From positions 248,001 to 312,000 of the forward strand of contig CAVPJV010000002.1 in assembly GCA_963705515.1 (NCBI GenBank): a stretch of 64,000 bases of DNA, read 5' to 3'. Under the pieces are notes generated by a model. The model was given only the letters and a program-made list of their open reading frames with translations. It was not told the DNA's origin and made no database searches. The translations under genes were made by a program, and so were the position numbers. Source of the DNA: Gaiellasilicea sp963705515. Its GTDB lineage: Bacteria > Actinomycetota > Thermoleophilia > Gaiellales > Gaiellaceae. This document shows positions 1 to 10,184 of the stretch, piece by piece (positions within the stretch are counted from its first letter, which is position 1; every line of letters begins with the position of its first letter).

Positions 1-894
1 GGCGATCCACTTGCCCCAGCTGAGACCCAGGAACGTCCCGCCCCAGATCGCGTTCGCCGCGTCGGCGAAGGGCGCCGACGAGCCGGCCAGTGCGGCCTGC
101 GAAAGAACACCGATGATCGCGACCAGCGCGACCAGGTAGAGCAGCGTCGTCGCGAGTGTGCCGAGGATCGTGGCGCGCGGAATCGTCTTCTCGGGGTCCT
201 TGACCTCCTCTGCCGGGACGGTCGCCGACTCGAGGCCGATGAATGCCCAGAGGGCGAGTGTCGCCGCGGCGTTGATGTGCCAGTCGAAGCCACCCTCGGC
301 GGGCGTGAACGGCGTGAAGTTGCCGCCCTCGAAGTAGAAGAGCCCGATCACGCCGATGACTGCGAGCGGCACGAACTTCAGCACCGTCGTCACCACCTGC
401 GCGACACCGGTCTCCCTGACGCCGAGAATGTTCACCAGCGTGAACAGCCAGACCGCGCCGATCGCGACAGCTGCGGCCAGCCAGTTCGCCGTGTTGACGT
501 CGCCCCAGAAGACGCCGAGGTAGCCGGCGAAGGCGACGGCGATGGCGGCGTTGCCGACCCAGGCGGCGATCCAGTACGCCCAGGCGGTCTGGAAGCCGAC
601 GAAGTCGCCGAACGCGCGCCGCGCAAAGTAGTAGGGCCCGCCCGTGCGCGGATGCGCGCGGCCGAGGTTCGCGAACACGAGCGCGAGCAGCATCGCCCCG
701 ATGCCGGTGAAGACGAGCGCCAGGACCGACGCGGGGCCGGCCTCGCCTGCGAGGACCGCGGGCAGCGTAAAGATCCCGGAGCCGACCATGTTGCCGACCA
801 CGAGCGCGGTCGCCATCCACAGGCCCATCGAGCGCTTCAGCCGGGGCGTGCCCACCCCCTTGTGCCCATTCGTGGTTGTCGTTGCGACTGCCAT
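1..894 (-). CDS. APC-family amino acid permease (partial, 3' end cut by window edge)
   Basis: The gene starts at the ATG whose complement is 892-894, behind an AGGAGGAG ribosome site, and runs off the left edge. The product opens MAVATTTTNGHKG and then has hydrophobic helices with the APC signature GNMVGSGIFTLP in TM1 and an in-frame GLESATVPAEEVKDP stretch typical of the loop after TM6. It should be a proton- or exchange-driven amino acid transporter in the inner membrane; the substrate cannot be told. It lies 11 nt after the Hsp20 gene (906-1289) on the same strand and is probably cotranscribed with it. About 298 residues are visible of a usual 430-500. Confidence 0.85.
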   Translation of the reverse strand, partial: MAVATTTTNGHKGVGTPRLKRSMGLWMATALVVGNMVGSGIFTLPAVLAGEAGPASVLALVFTGIGAMLLALVFANLGRAHPRTGGPYYFARRAFGDFVGFQTAWAYWIAAWVGNAAIAVAFAGYLGVFWGDVNTANWLAAAVAIGAVWLFTLVNILGVRETGVAQVVTTVLKFVPLAVIGVIGLFYFEGGNFTPFTPAEGGFDWHINAAATLALWAFIGLESATVPAEEVKDPEKTIPRATILGTLATTLLYLVALVAIIGVLSQAALAGSSAPFADAANAIWGGTFLGLSWGKWIA

Positions 895-905
895 CGCTCC
901 TCCTC

Positions 906-1289
906 TCAGCAGGGCTCTGCGCCCGGGTTGCTGGCGTAGGGCGACCTGTGCCCGATCGGCACGGGGCGAGGCTCGAGCGCCGTCCGGGGGACATGCAGCT
1001 CGAGTGTCCCGTGGGTGTAGAACGCCGTGATCAGGTCGCGGTCGGCGTCGTCGGGCAGTCGGAACGACTCCTCGAGCCGTTCGCGGAGCCTGAAGGCGAC
1101 CGCCTCGTCGTCGGGGTCCTCCACCTGCTCTCCGCGCACGATCAGGCGCGGGCCGACGACGTCGATCGCCAGCTCGCTCTCCAGGAAGTCGGAGACGTCG
1201 AGCTCGATCACGTACTCGCCGCCGTCCTCGCGGACGTTCGCGTGTGCGGGCAGCCGGTGGCCGTAGCCGACAGTTCGCATTGCGGCCAT
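906..1289 (-). CDS. Hsp20/alpha-crystallin small heat shock protein
   Basis: A 127-residue ATP-independent holdase chaperone. The alpha-crystallin fold is visible from about residue 16 (YVIELDVSDFLESELAIDVVG) to about 105, with the GTLELHVPRT beta-strand replacing the usual GVLTVxVPK motif. The start is the ATG at 1289 behind AAGGAGGG. The gene is first in a likely operon with the APC permease and has its own upstream bipartite element at 1337-1376. A second Hsp20 (5572-5991) lies on the other strand and has a very similar upstream box, so the two are probably co-regulated. Confidence 0.9.
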   Translation of the reverse strand: MAAMRTVGYGHRLPAHANVREDGGEYVIELDVSDFLESELAIDVVGPRLIVRGEQVEDPDDEAVAFRLRERLEESFRLPDDADRDLITAFYTHGTLELHVPRTALEPRPVPIGHRSPYASNPGAEPC

Positions 1290-1336
1290 GTGCCCTCCTT
1301 TCGTCGAACCTCAGATCTCCCGGCTGCACCGGCGGA

Positions 1337-1376
1337 GGGCTCCGTGAAAGGCCTCAGATCGCCGGTGGGGATCTAC
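1337..1376 (-). promoter_or_regulatory. Bipartite element copy (weaker) upstream of Hsp20
   Basis: Box 1 GTAGATCCCCACC (1364-1376), 19-nt spacer, then CGGAGCCC (1337-1344), which deviates from CCGATGCC. It ends 47 nt before the Hsp20 start. Box 1 and the following CGATCTGAGGCC closely match the element in front of the other Hsp20 at 5471. Confidence 0.45.
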
Positions 1377-1385
1377 GGAGCCGAG

Positions 1386-1613
1386 TCAGCCGCGCGGCGC
1401 GCGCCGACTCCGCTTCGCGGGCTCGACGGTCGCGTCGGATCCCGGCCAGTAGAGCGACTCGTGCTCCTCGTCCCAGCGGACGCGGTAGTGCTCATGGTCG
1501 GACGCGGCGTCGAGCACCTCGACGATCACGCCGGTGCGCCGGTGATCGGTGGTCGAGCGGCCGTGGACGACGACGACGTCGCCCGGCTTCGCCTGCACAT
1601 CGCTCTTCATCAT
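1386..1613 (-). CDS. DUF1918 domain protein
   Basis: A 75-residue protein of the DUF1918 family, small SH3-like beta-barrel proteins common in actinobacteria and of unknown role. KPGDVVVVHGR, TGVIVEV, the HYRVRWDEEHES block and WPGSDATVEP are the family landmarks. The start is taken at the ATG pair 1613/1610 because GGAGGAG lies just upstream; longer in-frame starts would add an unconserved tail. It has an upstream bipartite element at 1671-1707, which puts it with the stress genes. Confidence 0.85.
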   Translation of the reverse strand: MMKSDVQAKPGDVVVVHGRSTTDHRRTGVIVEVLDAASDHEHYRVRWDEEHESLYWPGSDATVEPAKRSRRAPRG

Positions 1614-1670
1614 TAGCTCCTCCAGCTCGCTTGCTGACACATCGACGGTCGCTCTCGGCGCGGCGGGCCG

Positions 1671-1707
1671 CATCGGCGAAAGCGCTGAACGGCCTTCGGC
1701 CAACTAC
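1671..1707 (-). promoter_or_regulatory. Bipartite element copy upstream of DUF1918 gene
   Basis: Box 1 GTAGTTGGCCGAA (1695-1707), 18-nt spacer, CCGATG (1671-1676). It ends 57 nt before the start codon. The spacer (TTCAGCGCTTTCG) is nearly the same as in the copy at 10036-10072. Confidence 0.65.
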
Positions 1708-1716
1708 GCGGATCCG

Positions 1717-1754
1717 GTCGAACGCTGACCTCCATGTGCGTGAGTTCCCCGATG
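1717..1754 (+). promoter_or_regulatory. Bipartite element copy (weak) upstream of membrane protein gene
   Basis: Candidate box 1 GTCGAACGCTGAC (1717-1729), 19 nt, CCGATG (1749-1754), 49 nt before the ATG at 1804. Only about half of box 1 fits the consensus; it is listed because spacing and orientation fit. Confidence 0.3.
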
Positions 1755-1803
1755 CTGCGGCCGCCGTACGGAGCGACGCTGTACAACGACGGAAGGAGAA
1801 GCC

Positions 1804-2520
1804 ATGGTCGCGTTCCGCCCGGGTGGCAGAACACGCAGGACGACGCTCCTGCTCGCGGTGGCCGTCGCGATGACTGCGGCGGCCGCGCTCGCGATCGGGA
1901 TCCTCCTCTTCGGCGACTTCGGCGGCACCGAAGGCCGCATCCTGCTCACGACGGTGCTGCTCGCCGTGCACGGCGCGCTCGCGGTCCCGGCGGCCGTCCT
2001 GTGGGACCAGCGGCGGCTGCCGGGCCTGGCCGTCGCTTGCGTGGTCACGGTGGCGGTCGCTGCGGCCCTCAACATCGGCGGCGTCTGGTTGAACGGCGAC
2101 AGCGACACCTACGGGAAGCTGGTCGGCACCGCCATGCTCCTCGCCCTCCCGACCGTCGCGACGACCGCGCTCGCGACGCGGCCGCGCCACCGGCTCTTCC
2201 TTCCTTCCGTCGGGCTCATGTATCTGAGCGCCGCGCTCGCGATCGGCGCCGTCTGGTCGCAGACGCAGCGCGAGGGCTATTTTCGCGTGCTCGGCGTCGT
2301 CGTCGTCCTCGCGGTGCTGCTCGTCGCGCTGCAGCCGTTGCTGCTCCGCGTTCGTCGCGACGAGGTCGATCGCCCGCTCCGGGTCGTCGATGACACCGGC
2401 CGCGCGGTCGAGGTCGTCGTGCGCGCGGACTCGCTCGCCGAAGCGGCCGCGCGGGCGATCAGGGCGGCAGAGCGCGAGGGCAGGCACGTGCGCTCGGTCG
2501 AGCTGATCGGCGATCGGTGA
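1804..2520 (+). CDS. Polytopic membrane protein of unknown function
   Basis: A 238-residue protein with GGAAGGAGAAGCC before the ATG. About six hydrophobic helices occupy residues 15-182; a soluble tail (about 185-238) begins RVRRDEVDRPLRVVDDTGR and includes the alanine-rich SLAEAAARAIRAAEREGRHV. I do not recognise the family. The tail looks like a small cytoplasmic domain. A hairpin follows at 2540-2564. Confidence 0.7.
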   Translation: MVAFRPGGRTRRTTLLLAVAVAMTAAAALAIGILLFGDFGGTEGRILLTTVLLAVHGALAVPAAVLWDQRRLPGLAVACVVTVAVAAALNIGGVWLNGDSDTYGKLVGTAMLLALPTVATTALATRPRHRLFLPSVGLMYLSAALAIGAVWSQTQREGYFRVLGVVVVLAVLLVALQPLLLRVRRDEVDRPLRVVDDTGRAVEVVVRADSLAEAAARAIRAAEREGRHVRSVELIGDR

Positions 2521-2539
2521 ACGCCGTCGCCTCGGTGCA

Positions 2540-2564
2540 GGGGCGAGTTCTTCGCCCTCGCCCC
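2540..2564 (+). terminator. Probable terminator hairpin
   Basis: GGGGCGAG (2540-2547) pairs with CTCGCCCC (2557-2564) around a 9-nt loop, 20 nt after the stop of the membrane protein gene. No U-tract follows. Confidence 0.5.
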
Positions 2565-2576
2565 GCCGGGCTATCC

Positions 2577-2616
2577 GTAGCTCTCACCGACGGTGGCGCG
2601 AGGTTTCCCCGATGCG
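2577..2616 (+). promoter_or_regulatory. Bipartite element copy upstream of P-type ATPase
   Basis: Box 1 GTAGCTCTCACCG (2577-2589), 19-nt spacer, CCGATGCG (2609-2616). It ends 95 nt before the GTG at 2712, the longest gap of the set, so the true start of the ATPase might lie slightly upstream or the leader is long. Confidence 0.55.
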
Positions 2617-2711
2617 CGAAGAGGCCGCCGGAGCAAGCGTCGGGTCGGACGGAGATTCTCGCCATGCTCGCCGCTCTCTTCAACCGGTAGCCGCCCGCGG
2701 CGGCGCGACAC

Positions 2712-5470
<2,759 letters not shown>

Positions 5471-5474
<4 letters not shown>

Positions 5475-5508
5475 ATCCCCGCAACGCGATCCGAGGCCGA
5501 CCTGATCC
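5471..5508 (+). promoter_or_regulatory. Bipartite element copy upstream of Hsp20
   Basis: Box 1 GTAGATCCCCGCA (5471-5483), 18-nt spacer, CTGATCC from 5502. Box 1 overlaps the stop codon of the P-ATPase. It ends about 63 nt before the Hsp20 ATG. Confidence 0.6.
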
Positions 5509-5571
5509 AGGCTGCTTCGCGGTGGAGGAGGAGTCGCTTGCAGGAGTTGCGACGACAGAAGGGAGGTCGTG

Positions 5572-5991
5572 ATGCAGCTCGTTCGCTGGGGCCCGTTCCC
5601 AGAGCTCGATTCGATGGAGCGACGGATGCGCCGCTTCCTCGAGGACGTGGGAGCCGCGCCGTTGGCTCCCCCGGCCGCCGACGTCTACGAGACGGACGGT
5701 GACTACGTCTTCGAGCTCGAGGTTCCGGGCTTCGAAGAGAAGCAGCTGACCGTCCAGGTCAGCGACCACAAGCTCACCGTTCGAGGAGAGCTCGCGGAGA
5801 CGAAGGAGGAGAAGGGCAAGACCTTCCTCCTCCGTGAGCGGCTCTCGAAGCAGTTCGAGCGCAGGTTCGAACTGCCTCCGGAGGCTCTCGCCGACAAGGT
5901 GTTCGCCGACTTCAAGGCGGGCGTCCTGACGGTGCACGCGCCGAAGGAGAAGAAGGCGAAGCCACACGACGTGGCGATCACCGCCAAGTGA
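5572..5991 (+). CDS. Hsp20/alpha-crystallin small heat shock protein
   Basis: A 139-residue class A Hsp20 holdase. The N-terminus (VRWGPFPELDSMERRMRRFL) is the usual amphipathic arm; the alpha-crystallin domain runs from about residue 35 (ADVYETDGDYVFELEVPG) to the FKAGVLTVHAPK motif near 122. GTG (5569) and ATG (5572) are adjacent behind GGGAGG; ATG is preferred. It is monocistronic: its own element lies upstream and a strong terminator follows at 6000. Confidence 0.93.
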   Translation: MQLVRWGPFPELDSMERRMRRFLEDVGAAPLAPPAADVYETDGDYVFELEVPGFEEKQLTVQVSDHKLTVRGELAETKEEKGKTFLLRERLSKQFERRFELPPEALADKVFADFKAGVLTVHAPKEKKAKPHDVAITAK

Positions 5992-5999
5992 GCCGAGAG

Positions 6000-6030
6000 C
6001 GGCGGGACCGCGCGGCGCGCGGTCCCGCCG
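6000..6030 (+). terminator. Strong terminator hairpin after Hsp20
   Basis: GGCGGGACCGCGC (6001-6013) pairs perfectly with GCGCGGTCCCGCC (6017-6029) around a 3-nt loop, extended by a C-G pair, 9 nt after the Hsp20 stop. Confidence 0.75.
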
Positions 6031-6087
6031 GTCGGCGGCGGCTGCGCTGCGCCAGGCGCGTTCGCGCGTGGCTGCCGGGTTCTCTGC

Positions 6088-6266
6088 TCAGCGACGTCGA
6101 CGCACGGCTGCGTAGACCAGTCCGGGCCGAACGGTGCGGAAGAAGACGCTCAGCGCCACGAGGCCGAGCACGGTGTTCGTGATCGTGACGCCGATCTGCA
6201 TGCCGATCGAGAAGTTGAGCGGCGTCCCCGCCGAGGCGCTGAGGGTCGTCCCGGGATCACGGACAT
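6088..6266 (-). pseudogene. Small membrane protein ORF, apparently frameshifted
   Basis: An ATG at 6266 has an excellent GGGGAGGAGG site 5 nt upstream, but its frame (MSVIPG then an Arg/Ser-rich run) looks non-coding. The frame one base off reads TTLSASAGTPLNFSIGMQ and continues through a hydrophobic helix (VTITNTVLGLVALSVFF) to RTVRPGLVYAAVRRRR and a stop at 6088. The 179-nt span is one base short of a 59-codon ORF. Either one base is missing or a sequencing error is present. Apart from this ORF and the terminator, the 350 bases between the Hsp20 and prs genes show nothing else. Confidence 0.4.
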
Positions 6267-6341
6267 GGCGTCCTCCTCCCCGGAGAGTCGCTGCCGGAGC
6301 GGAGGAGCGTCATCGGTCTCGAACGGCCCCATGCGCGGCGC

Positions 6342-7322
6342 CTAGAACAGCTCCAGCCCCTTGAAGACCTCGGAGACGGAGCGGTCCGTGAAGATGCGCT
6401 CGATCGTCTCGGCGAGCAGCCCGGCCGCCGAGAGGACGGTCAGCTTCTCCGGCGCGCCGCTATCAACGGCGACAGTGTCAGTCACCGCGAGCTCCGTCAG
6501 CTGCGATGTTCCGAGATGATCGAGGGCGTCGTCGACGAAGAGGCCGTGCGTCGCGAAGGCGCGCACCTCGAGCGCACCTGCACGCAGCAGCGCGTCGGCC
6601 GCGCTGAGAAGCGTTCCGCCGGTGACGATCATGTCGTCGCCGATCACGGCGATCTTGCCCCGGACGTCTCCGATCACCTCGGCGGCCTCGGCGACGTCGC
6701 GCGTCGGCCTCGTCTTCGTCACCACCGCGAGGTCGGCGTCGAGCATGTGGCTCAGTCGGCGTGCGAGCTTGACACGGCCGACGTCGGGGGAGACCGCGAC
6801 GAGCGGCAGGCCCCCATCGGCCAGCGTGCGGTAGCGGTCGGCGAACAGGGGCAGCGCCGTCATGTGGTCGACGGGAATGCCGAAGAACCCCTGGATCTGG
6901 CCGGCATGGAGGTCCATCGTCACGACCCGGTCAACTCCGGCTGCCTCGAGCAGCTGTGCCACGAGCCTCGCCGAGATCGGCTCGCGCGCGGCCGACTTCC
7001 GGTCCTGCCGCGAGTACGGATACCACGGCACGACGGCGGTGATCCGGTGCGCGGAGGCAAGCCGGGCGCTGTGGGCCAGGAGCAAGAGCTGGACGAGGTG
7101 GTCGTTGACCGGGCGCGAGCACGACTGGACGATGAACACGTCGGCGCCGCGAATGGACTCGGCGTACCGGCAGTACGTCTCTCCGTTCGCGAACGTCTCG
7201 AGCTCGACCGGCTCGAGCTCGGCGCCGAGCTCGGCCGCGATGGCGTGCGCGAGCTTCGGGTTCGAGCTGCCGGCGACGAGCGCGAGGCTTCGCCGGGCGA
7301 CGATGCGGCGGGTCCGGCGCAT
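6342..7322 (-). CDS. prs: Ribose-phosphate pyrophosphokinase (PRPP synthetase)
   Basis: Makes phosphoribosyl pyrophosphate from ribose 5-phosphate and ATP. Visible are the flexible-loop region, VPWYPYSRQDRKSAAREPIS, the catalytic MDLHAGQIQGFFGIPVDH block and the PRPP loop VIGDDMIVTGGT. The start at 7322 (MRRTRRIVARRSLALVAGSS) gives 326 residues, the family length; in-frame starts further up add an unconserved tail and run into the leader of the divergent gene. The key LFADRYR and RPTRDVAE segments are intact. PRPP would feed the phosphoribosyltransferase encoded 1 kb away. Confidence 0.92.
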   Translation of the reverse strand: MRRTRRIVARRSLALVAGSSNPKLAHAIAAELGAELEPVELETFANGETYCRYAESIRGADVFIVQSCSRPVNDHLVQLLLLAHSARLASAHRITAVVPWYPYSRQDRKSAAREPISARLVAQLLEAAGVDRVVTMDLHAGQIQGFFGIPVDHMTALPLFADRYRTLADGGLPLVAVSPDVGRVKLARRLSHMLDADLAVVTKTRPTRDVAEAAEVIGDVRGKIAVIGDDMIVTGGTLLSAADALLRAGALEVRAFATHGLFVDDALDHLGTSQLTELAVTDTVAVDSGAPEKLTVLSAAGLLAETIERIFTDRSVSEVFKGLELF

Positions 7323-7359
7323 GGCCGCAGCGTCAACCAGGCCCGGCGCCCCGGCATCG

Positions 7360-7397
7360 GGGTTTCCACCGACCGGAGATCCGAGGCGCCGCTGATG
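7360..7397 (+). promoter_or_regulatory. Bipartite element copy upstream of rubredoxin-like gene
   Basis: Box 1 GGGTTTCCACCGA (7360-7372), 19-nt spacer, CTGATG (7392-7397). It ends 55 nt before the ATG at 7453. Confidence 0.5.
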
Positions 7398-7452
7398 CGG
7401 AAGTGCGCCTTCGATCTCGACACTGGTTGCGTCAGGAGTGAGAGGAGTTCCG

Positions 7453-7644
7453 ATGGGGGCGATGACGACTCCCCATCCGCGTGACAAGGCTCGCACGGCC
7501 CGAGACCGGGAGTTCCACTGCGATCGCTGCGGCTACGGCGCGATCGCCGCAGCGCCGCCCGCGCGCTGCCCGATGTGCGGCGGCGCCGGCTGGACCGAGC
7601 AGCATAACCGCCGCCCCGTGAGGAACAGGCGGGAGCAACCGTGA
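7453..7644 (+). CDS. Rubredoxin/zinc-ribbon-like small protein
   Basis: A 63-residue protein with one metal site: FHCDRCGYGAIAAAPPARCP followed by MCGGAGW, i.e. two CxxC knuckles, as in the rubredoxin-like domain of rubrerythrins and in zinc ribbons. It could carry iron for electron transfer or structural zinc. ATG at 7453 follows GAGAGGAG; GTG 7438 and ATG 7462 are alternatives. Its TGA overlaps the GTG of the hydrolase gene (GTGA), so the two are translationally coupled. Confidence 0.8.
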   Translation: MGAMTTPHPRDKARTARDREFHCDRCGYGAIAAAPPARCPMCGGAGWTEQHNRRPVRNRREQP

Positions 7645-8300
7645 CGACGCTCGAGTCGAGGCATGTCGAGCGTGCGGTCGTGCTCCCGCTGGACGGCGTC
7701 CGCCTGCCTGGGGTGCTTGCCGTGCCGGAGCACGTGGAGGGCGTTGTCGCCTTCGCGCACGGCAGCGGCTCGAGTCGCCTCAGCCCGCGCAACCGGTTTG
7801 TCTCGGCTCAGCTCAACGATCACGGCATCGCGACGCTCCTGTTCGATCTCCTGACACCGGGCGAGGCCGCGGAGCGGGCGAACGTCTTCGACGTGGGCCT
7901 GCTCGCGTCCCGTCTCGTCGCCGCGACCGGCTGGCTCGACGACCACGGCGACCTCGAGGACCTTCCGCTCGGCTATTTCGGCGCCAGCACAGGAACGGCG
8001 GCCGCGCTCACTGCCGCGGGTGTGCTCCCCGAGCGGATTGGCGCGATCGTCTCGCGCGGCGGCCGACCCGATCTGGCCGCTGGGCTGGCCACGGTTCACG
8101 CGCCCACGCTGCTCGTCGTCGGGGGGGACGACGAGATGGTGCTGCAGCTGAACCGCCGTGCGCTCGCGGCGATGACGTGCCCGGCCGAGCTCCGCGTCGT
8201 GACGGGGGCGAGCCATCTGTTCGAGGAGCTGGGCGCGCTCGAGGTCGTCGCTCGCCTGGCGCGCGACTGGTTCGTCCGGCACCTCGTGCAGCTGCCGTGA
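7641..8300 (+). CDS. Alpha/beta hydrolase, dienelactone-hydrolase-like
   Basis: A 219-residue soluble alpha/beta hydrolase. The oxyanion-region HGSGSSRLSPRN, the nucleophile elbow GYFGASTGT (Ser in GAST G), the acid in VVGGDDEMV and the catalytic His in TGASHLFEE form the expected order. The substrate is unknown. It begins at GTG 7641 overlapping the stop of the zinc-ribbon gene. A similar hydrolase is often found next to phosphoribosyltransferases in actinobacterial stress clusters, and one follows here on the opposite strand. Confidence 0.85.
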   Translation: MTTLESRHVERAVVLPLDGVRLPGVLAVPEHVEGVVAFAHGSGSSRLSPRNRFVSAQLNDHGIATLLFDLLTPGEAAERANVFDVGLLASRLVAATGWLDDHGDLEDLPLGYFGASTGTAAALTAAGVLPERIGAIVSRGGRPDLAAGLATVHAPTLLVVGGDDEMVLQLNRRALAAMTCPAELRVVTGASHLFEELGALEVVARLARDWFVRHLVQLP

Positions 8301-8360
8301 ACCAGGGCGCCGTTGCGGGTCTCGCCAGGCGGGTCGTTCGGCTGCGGCCGCTCGGCGTCG

Positions 8361-9020
8361 TCAAAGGCTAGGCGGTCGCCGAACCGAGTCGGCGAGCAGC
8401 TGCTCGACCTCCGTGTCCTCGACCGGCTCGAAGCGGTCGTACCAGAGGCCGACTGCACCGAACTCGTGGAGCGCGTTCGGACAGACCACGGCGTCGGCCT
8501 CGTCCTCGAGCAGCGACACGCTCGAGCTCGCACCGACGGGGACGGCCGCGACGATCCGCGCCGCGCCGCGCGTGCGGGCCCACCGGACGGCTGCGATCAT
8601 CGTCGCCCCGGTCGCGAGACCGTCGTCGACGAGGATGCACGTCTTGTCTCGGAGCCCGATCGGGTTGAAGTCACGGTGGAGGCGCGCGTCGAGCTCTGCG
8701 GCCCTCACCCTCGCGGCGTCGACGGCGTGCTGCAGCTCAGCGGGTGTGAGCCCGTCGGACGCCCGGACGTAGACTCCGTCGCCGGGCGTGACCGCCCCGA
8801 TCGCGTACTCCGGCTGCCAGGGATGCCGGATCTTCCGCACTGCGACCACGTCGAGCGGGAGCCCGAGCTCGGCCGCGACCTGGGCGGCGACGACGACGCC
8901 GCCGCGCGCGAGACCGACGACGACCGCGTCCAAGCCGTGCTCCAAGCCGAGTGCGCCGGCGAGCGCCCGGCCCGCGTGCTGCCGGTCCGAGAAGAGCGCT
9001 CTCGTGACCACGCCCGCCAT
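8361..9020 (-). CDS. Phosphoribosyltransferase family protein
   Basis: A 219-residue PRTase-fold protein. The PRPP-binding motif CILVDDGLATGATM is intact, and ARGGVVVAAQVAAELGLPLD and VRKIRHPWQPEYAIGAV are typical of the stand-alone stress-associated PRTases (Rv0571c-like) found in dormancy regulons. The acceptor base is unknown. The ATG at 9020 lies 2 nt after the stop of a 33-codon ORF (9023-9124), so translation is probably coupled. Confidence 0.88.
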   Translation of the reverse strand: MAGVVTRALFSDRQHAGRALAGALGLEHGLDAVVVGLARGGVVVAAQVAAELGLPLDVVAVRKIRHPWQPEYAIGAVTPGDGVYVRASDGLTPAELQHAVDAARVRAAELDARLHRDFNPIGLRDKTCILVDDGLATGATMIAAVRWARTRGAARIVAAVPVGASSSVSLLEDEADAVVCPNALHEFGAVGLWYDRFEPVEDTEVEQLLADSVRRPPSL

Positions 9021-9022
9021 CG

Positions 9023-9124
9023 CTACGCCGCATCCTGCCGGGGCAGCTGGTGTGCGACGGCGTCGCCCTCGTCATGGTGGTCGAGGGACTCGAGATCACG
9101 CGGGTAGGAATCGATCCGTCTCAT
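9023..9124 (-). CDS. Small leader ORF, 33 residues
   Basis: Three tandem ATGs (9130, 9127, 9124) follow GGAGG; the third has the best spacing (6 nt). The peptide begins MRRIDSYPRDLESLDHHDEG and ends QLPRQDAA with TAG at 9023, two bases before the phosphoribosyltransferase ATG. It is highly charged and has no recognised family. It lies inside the transcript predicted from the element at 9160-9198. It may be a coupled small protein or a regulatory leader. Confidence 0.6.
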   Translation of the reverse strand: MRRIDSYPRDLESLDHHDEGDAVAHQLPRQDAA

Positions 9125-9159
9125 CATCATCCTCCAGTGTCTCGCCGCCCGCTCCCTGG

Positions 9160-9198
9160 GGCATCGGGCCGGCCGCTGATCAGTGTCCGGGGTTTACC
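9160..9198 (-). promoter_or_regulatory. Bipartite element copy upstream of small ORF and phosphoribosyltransferase
   Basis: Box 1 GGTAAACCCCGGA (9186-9198), 18-nt spacer, CCGATGCC (9160-9167). It ends 35 nt before the ATG at 9124. Confidence 0.55.
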
Positions 9199-9267
9199 GC
9201 ATCCGTACGCGCTGCGCCGCGGGGCGCTGCGCACGCTCGCCGAGACCGCGCTTGGCGACTGCCGCGC

Positions 9268-10002
9268 TCATGCAGCCAGCCTCAGCTGCAAGGCGAGCAT
9301 CAGGACGAAGGCGATCGCTGTGTGCGCGACGACGGCTCGGCGCGGCCCCTGATTCCACGCGTCCGGCAGCAGCTCGCGGCCGACCATCCAGACCATGGCA
9401 CCGGCGGCAAAGCCGAGTGCGGCGGGGAGGATCGCGCTGAACTGCTCGACGAACAGGAACGCCGGGACGGCGAGGAGCGGCTGCGGCAGGCTCGAGAAGA
9501 CGCTCCAGCCGGCGGCGCCCGAGACCGACGATCCGCGCGGGACGAGCACGAGGCTGATCGCCAGGCCCTCGGGGATGTTCTGGATGGCGATGGCGAGCGC
9601 GATCAGGAGCCCGAAGGCAGCCGTGTCGCCGAAGGCGGCGCCGATGCCGATTCCCTCCGCCGCCGAGTGCGCGGTCATCACGCCGACGACCATCAGCGCC
9701 TTGCGGCCGTCGGCCCCGCGCAACGTGCCGAGGTGGAGGTCCTTCCGGTCGCCGACCAGGCGGTAGGCGAGCGCGACGAACGCGGCGCCGGCGACCGCAC
9801 CCATGGCCGTCCGACCCCCGTTCCGGTCGATCCCTTCCAGGACCAGGCTGGCGCTGGCGCCGAGCATCACACCGGAAGCAACCGCGTTTGCGGATCCGAG
9901 CCAGCGGGCGGCGTCGCCGCGCCTGAACGCGAACGGCAAGGCGCCGAGACCGGTCGCGAGCGCGGTCGCAAGCGCGGTGAAGAAGACGGCGGTCGTCGTC
10001 AT
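9268..10002 (-). CDS. ZIP-family metal (zinc) transporter
   Basis: A 244-residue ZIP transporter with about eight helices. TM4 holds TAHSAAEGIGIG and TM5 holds IQNIPEGLAISLV, the paired metal-binding helices of the family. It should import zinc or another divalent metal down its gradient; GufA-like members of this size are typical. The start at 10002 has no strong Shine-Dalgarno. It is divergent from the Usp gene at 10185, and the 182-bp gap carries two back-to-back bipartite elements, one for each gene. Confidence 0.9.
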   Translation of the reverse strand: MTTTAVFFTALATALATGLGALPFAFRRGDAARWLGSANAVASGVMLGASASLVLEGIDRNGGRTAMGAVAGAAFVALAYRLVGDRKDLHLGTLRGADGRKALMVVGVMTAHSAAEGIGIGAAFGDTAAFGLLIALAIAIQNIPEGLAISLVLVPRGSSVSGAAGWSVFSSLPQPLLAVPAFLFVEQFSAILPAALGFAAGAMVWMVGRELLPDAWNQGPRRAVVAHTAIAFVLMLALQLRLAA

Positions 10003-10035
10003 GCCGTGAACAATCGTCTGCCGGGGCGGCAGCGG

Positions 10036-10072
10036 CGTCGGCGAAAGCGCTGAATGCCGTTCGGCGAACTAC
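10036..10072 (-). promoter_or_regulatory. Bipartite element copy upstream of ZIP transporter
   Basis: Box 1 GTAGTTCGCCGAA (10060-10072), 18-nt spacer, CCGACG (10036-10041). It ends 33 nt before the ZIP start. Strong likeness over the whole length to 1671-1707. Confidence 0.65.
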
Positions 10073-10079
10073 GGGCGCA

Positions 10080-10118
10080 GTACTTTCCCGCGCTCTGATC
10101 GGGGCGCAACCGGATGCC
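10080..10118 (+). promoter_or_regulatory. Bipartite element copy upstream of tandem Usp gene
   Basis: Box 1 GTACTTTCCCGCG (10080-10092), 18-nt spacer, CGGATGCC (10111-10118). It ends 66 nt before the ATG at 10185. Spacer GATCGGGGCGCAAC matches the copy at 40610. Confidence 0.7.
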
Positions 10119-10184
10119 GTCGCGGCACGTCGGGGCGACGCTGGCGTCAGGAAACCGCGCTTGGCACGACCAAAAGGAGGAGCC

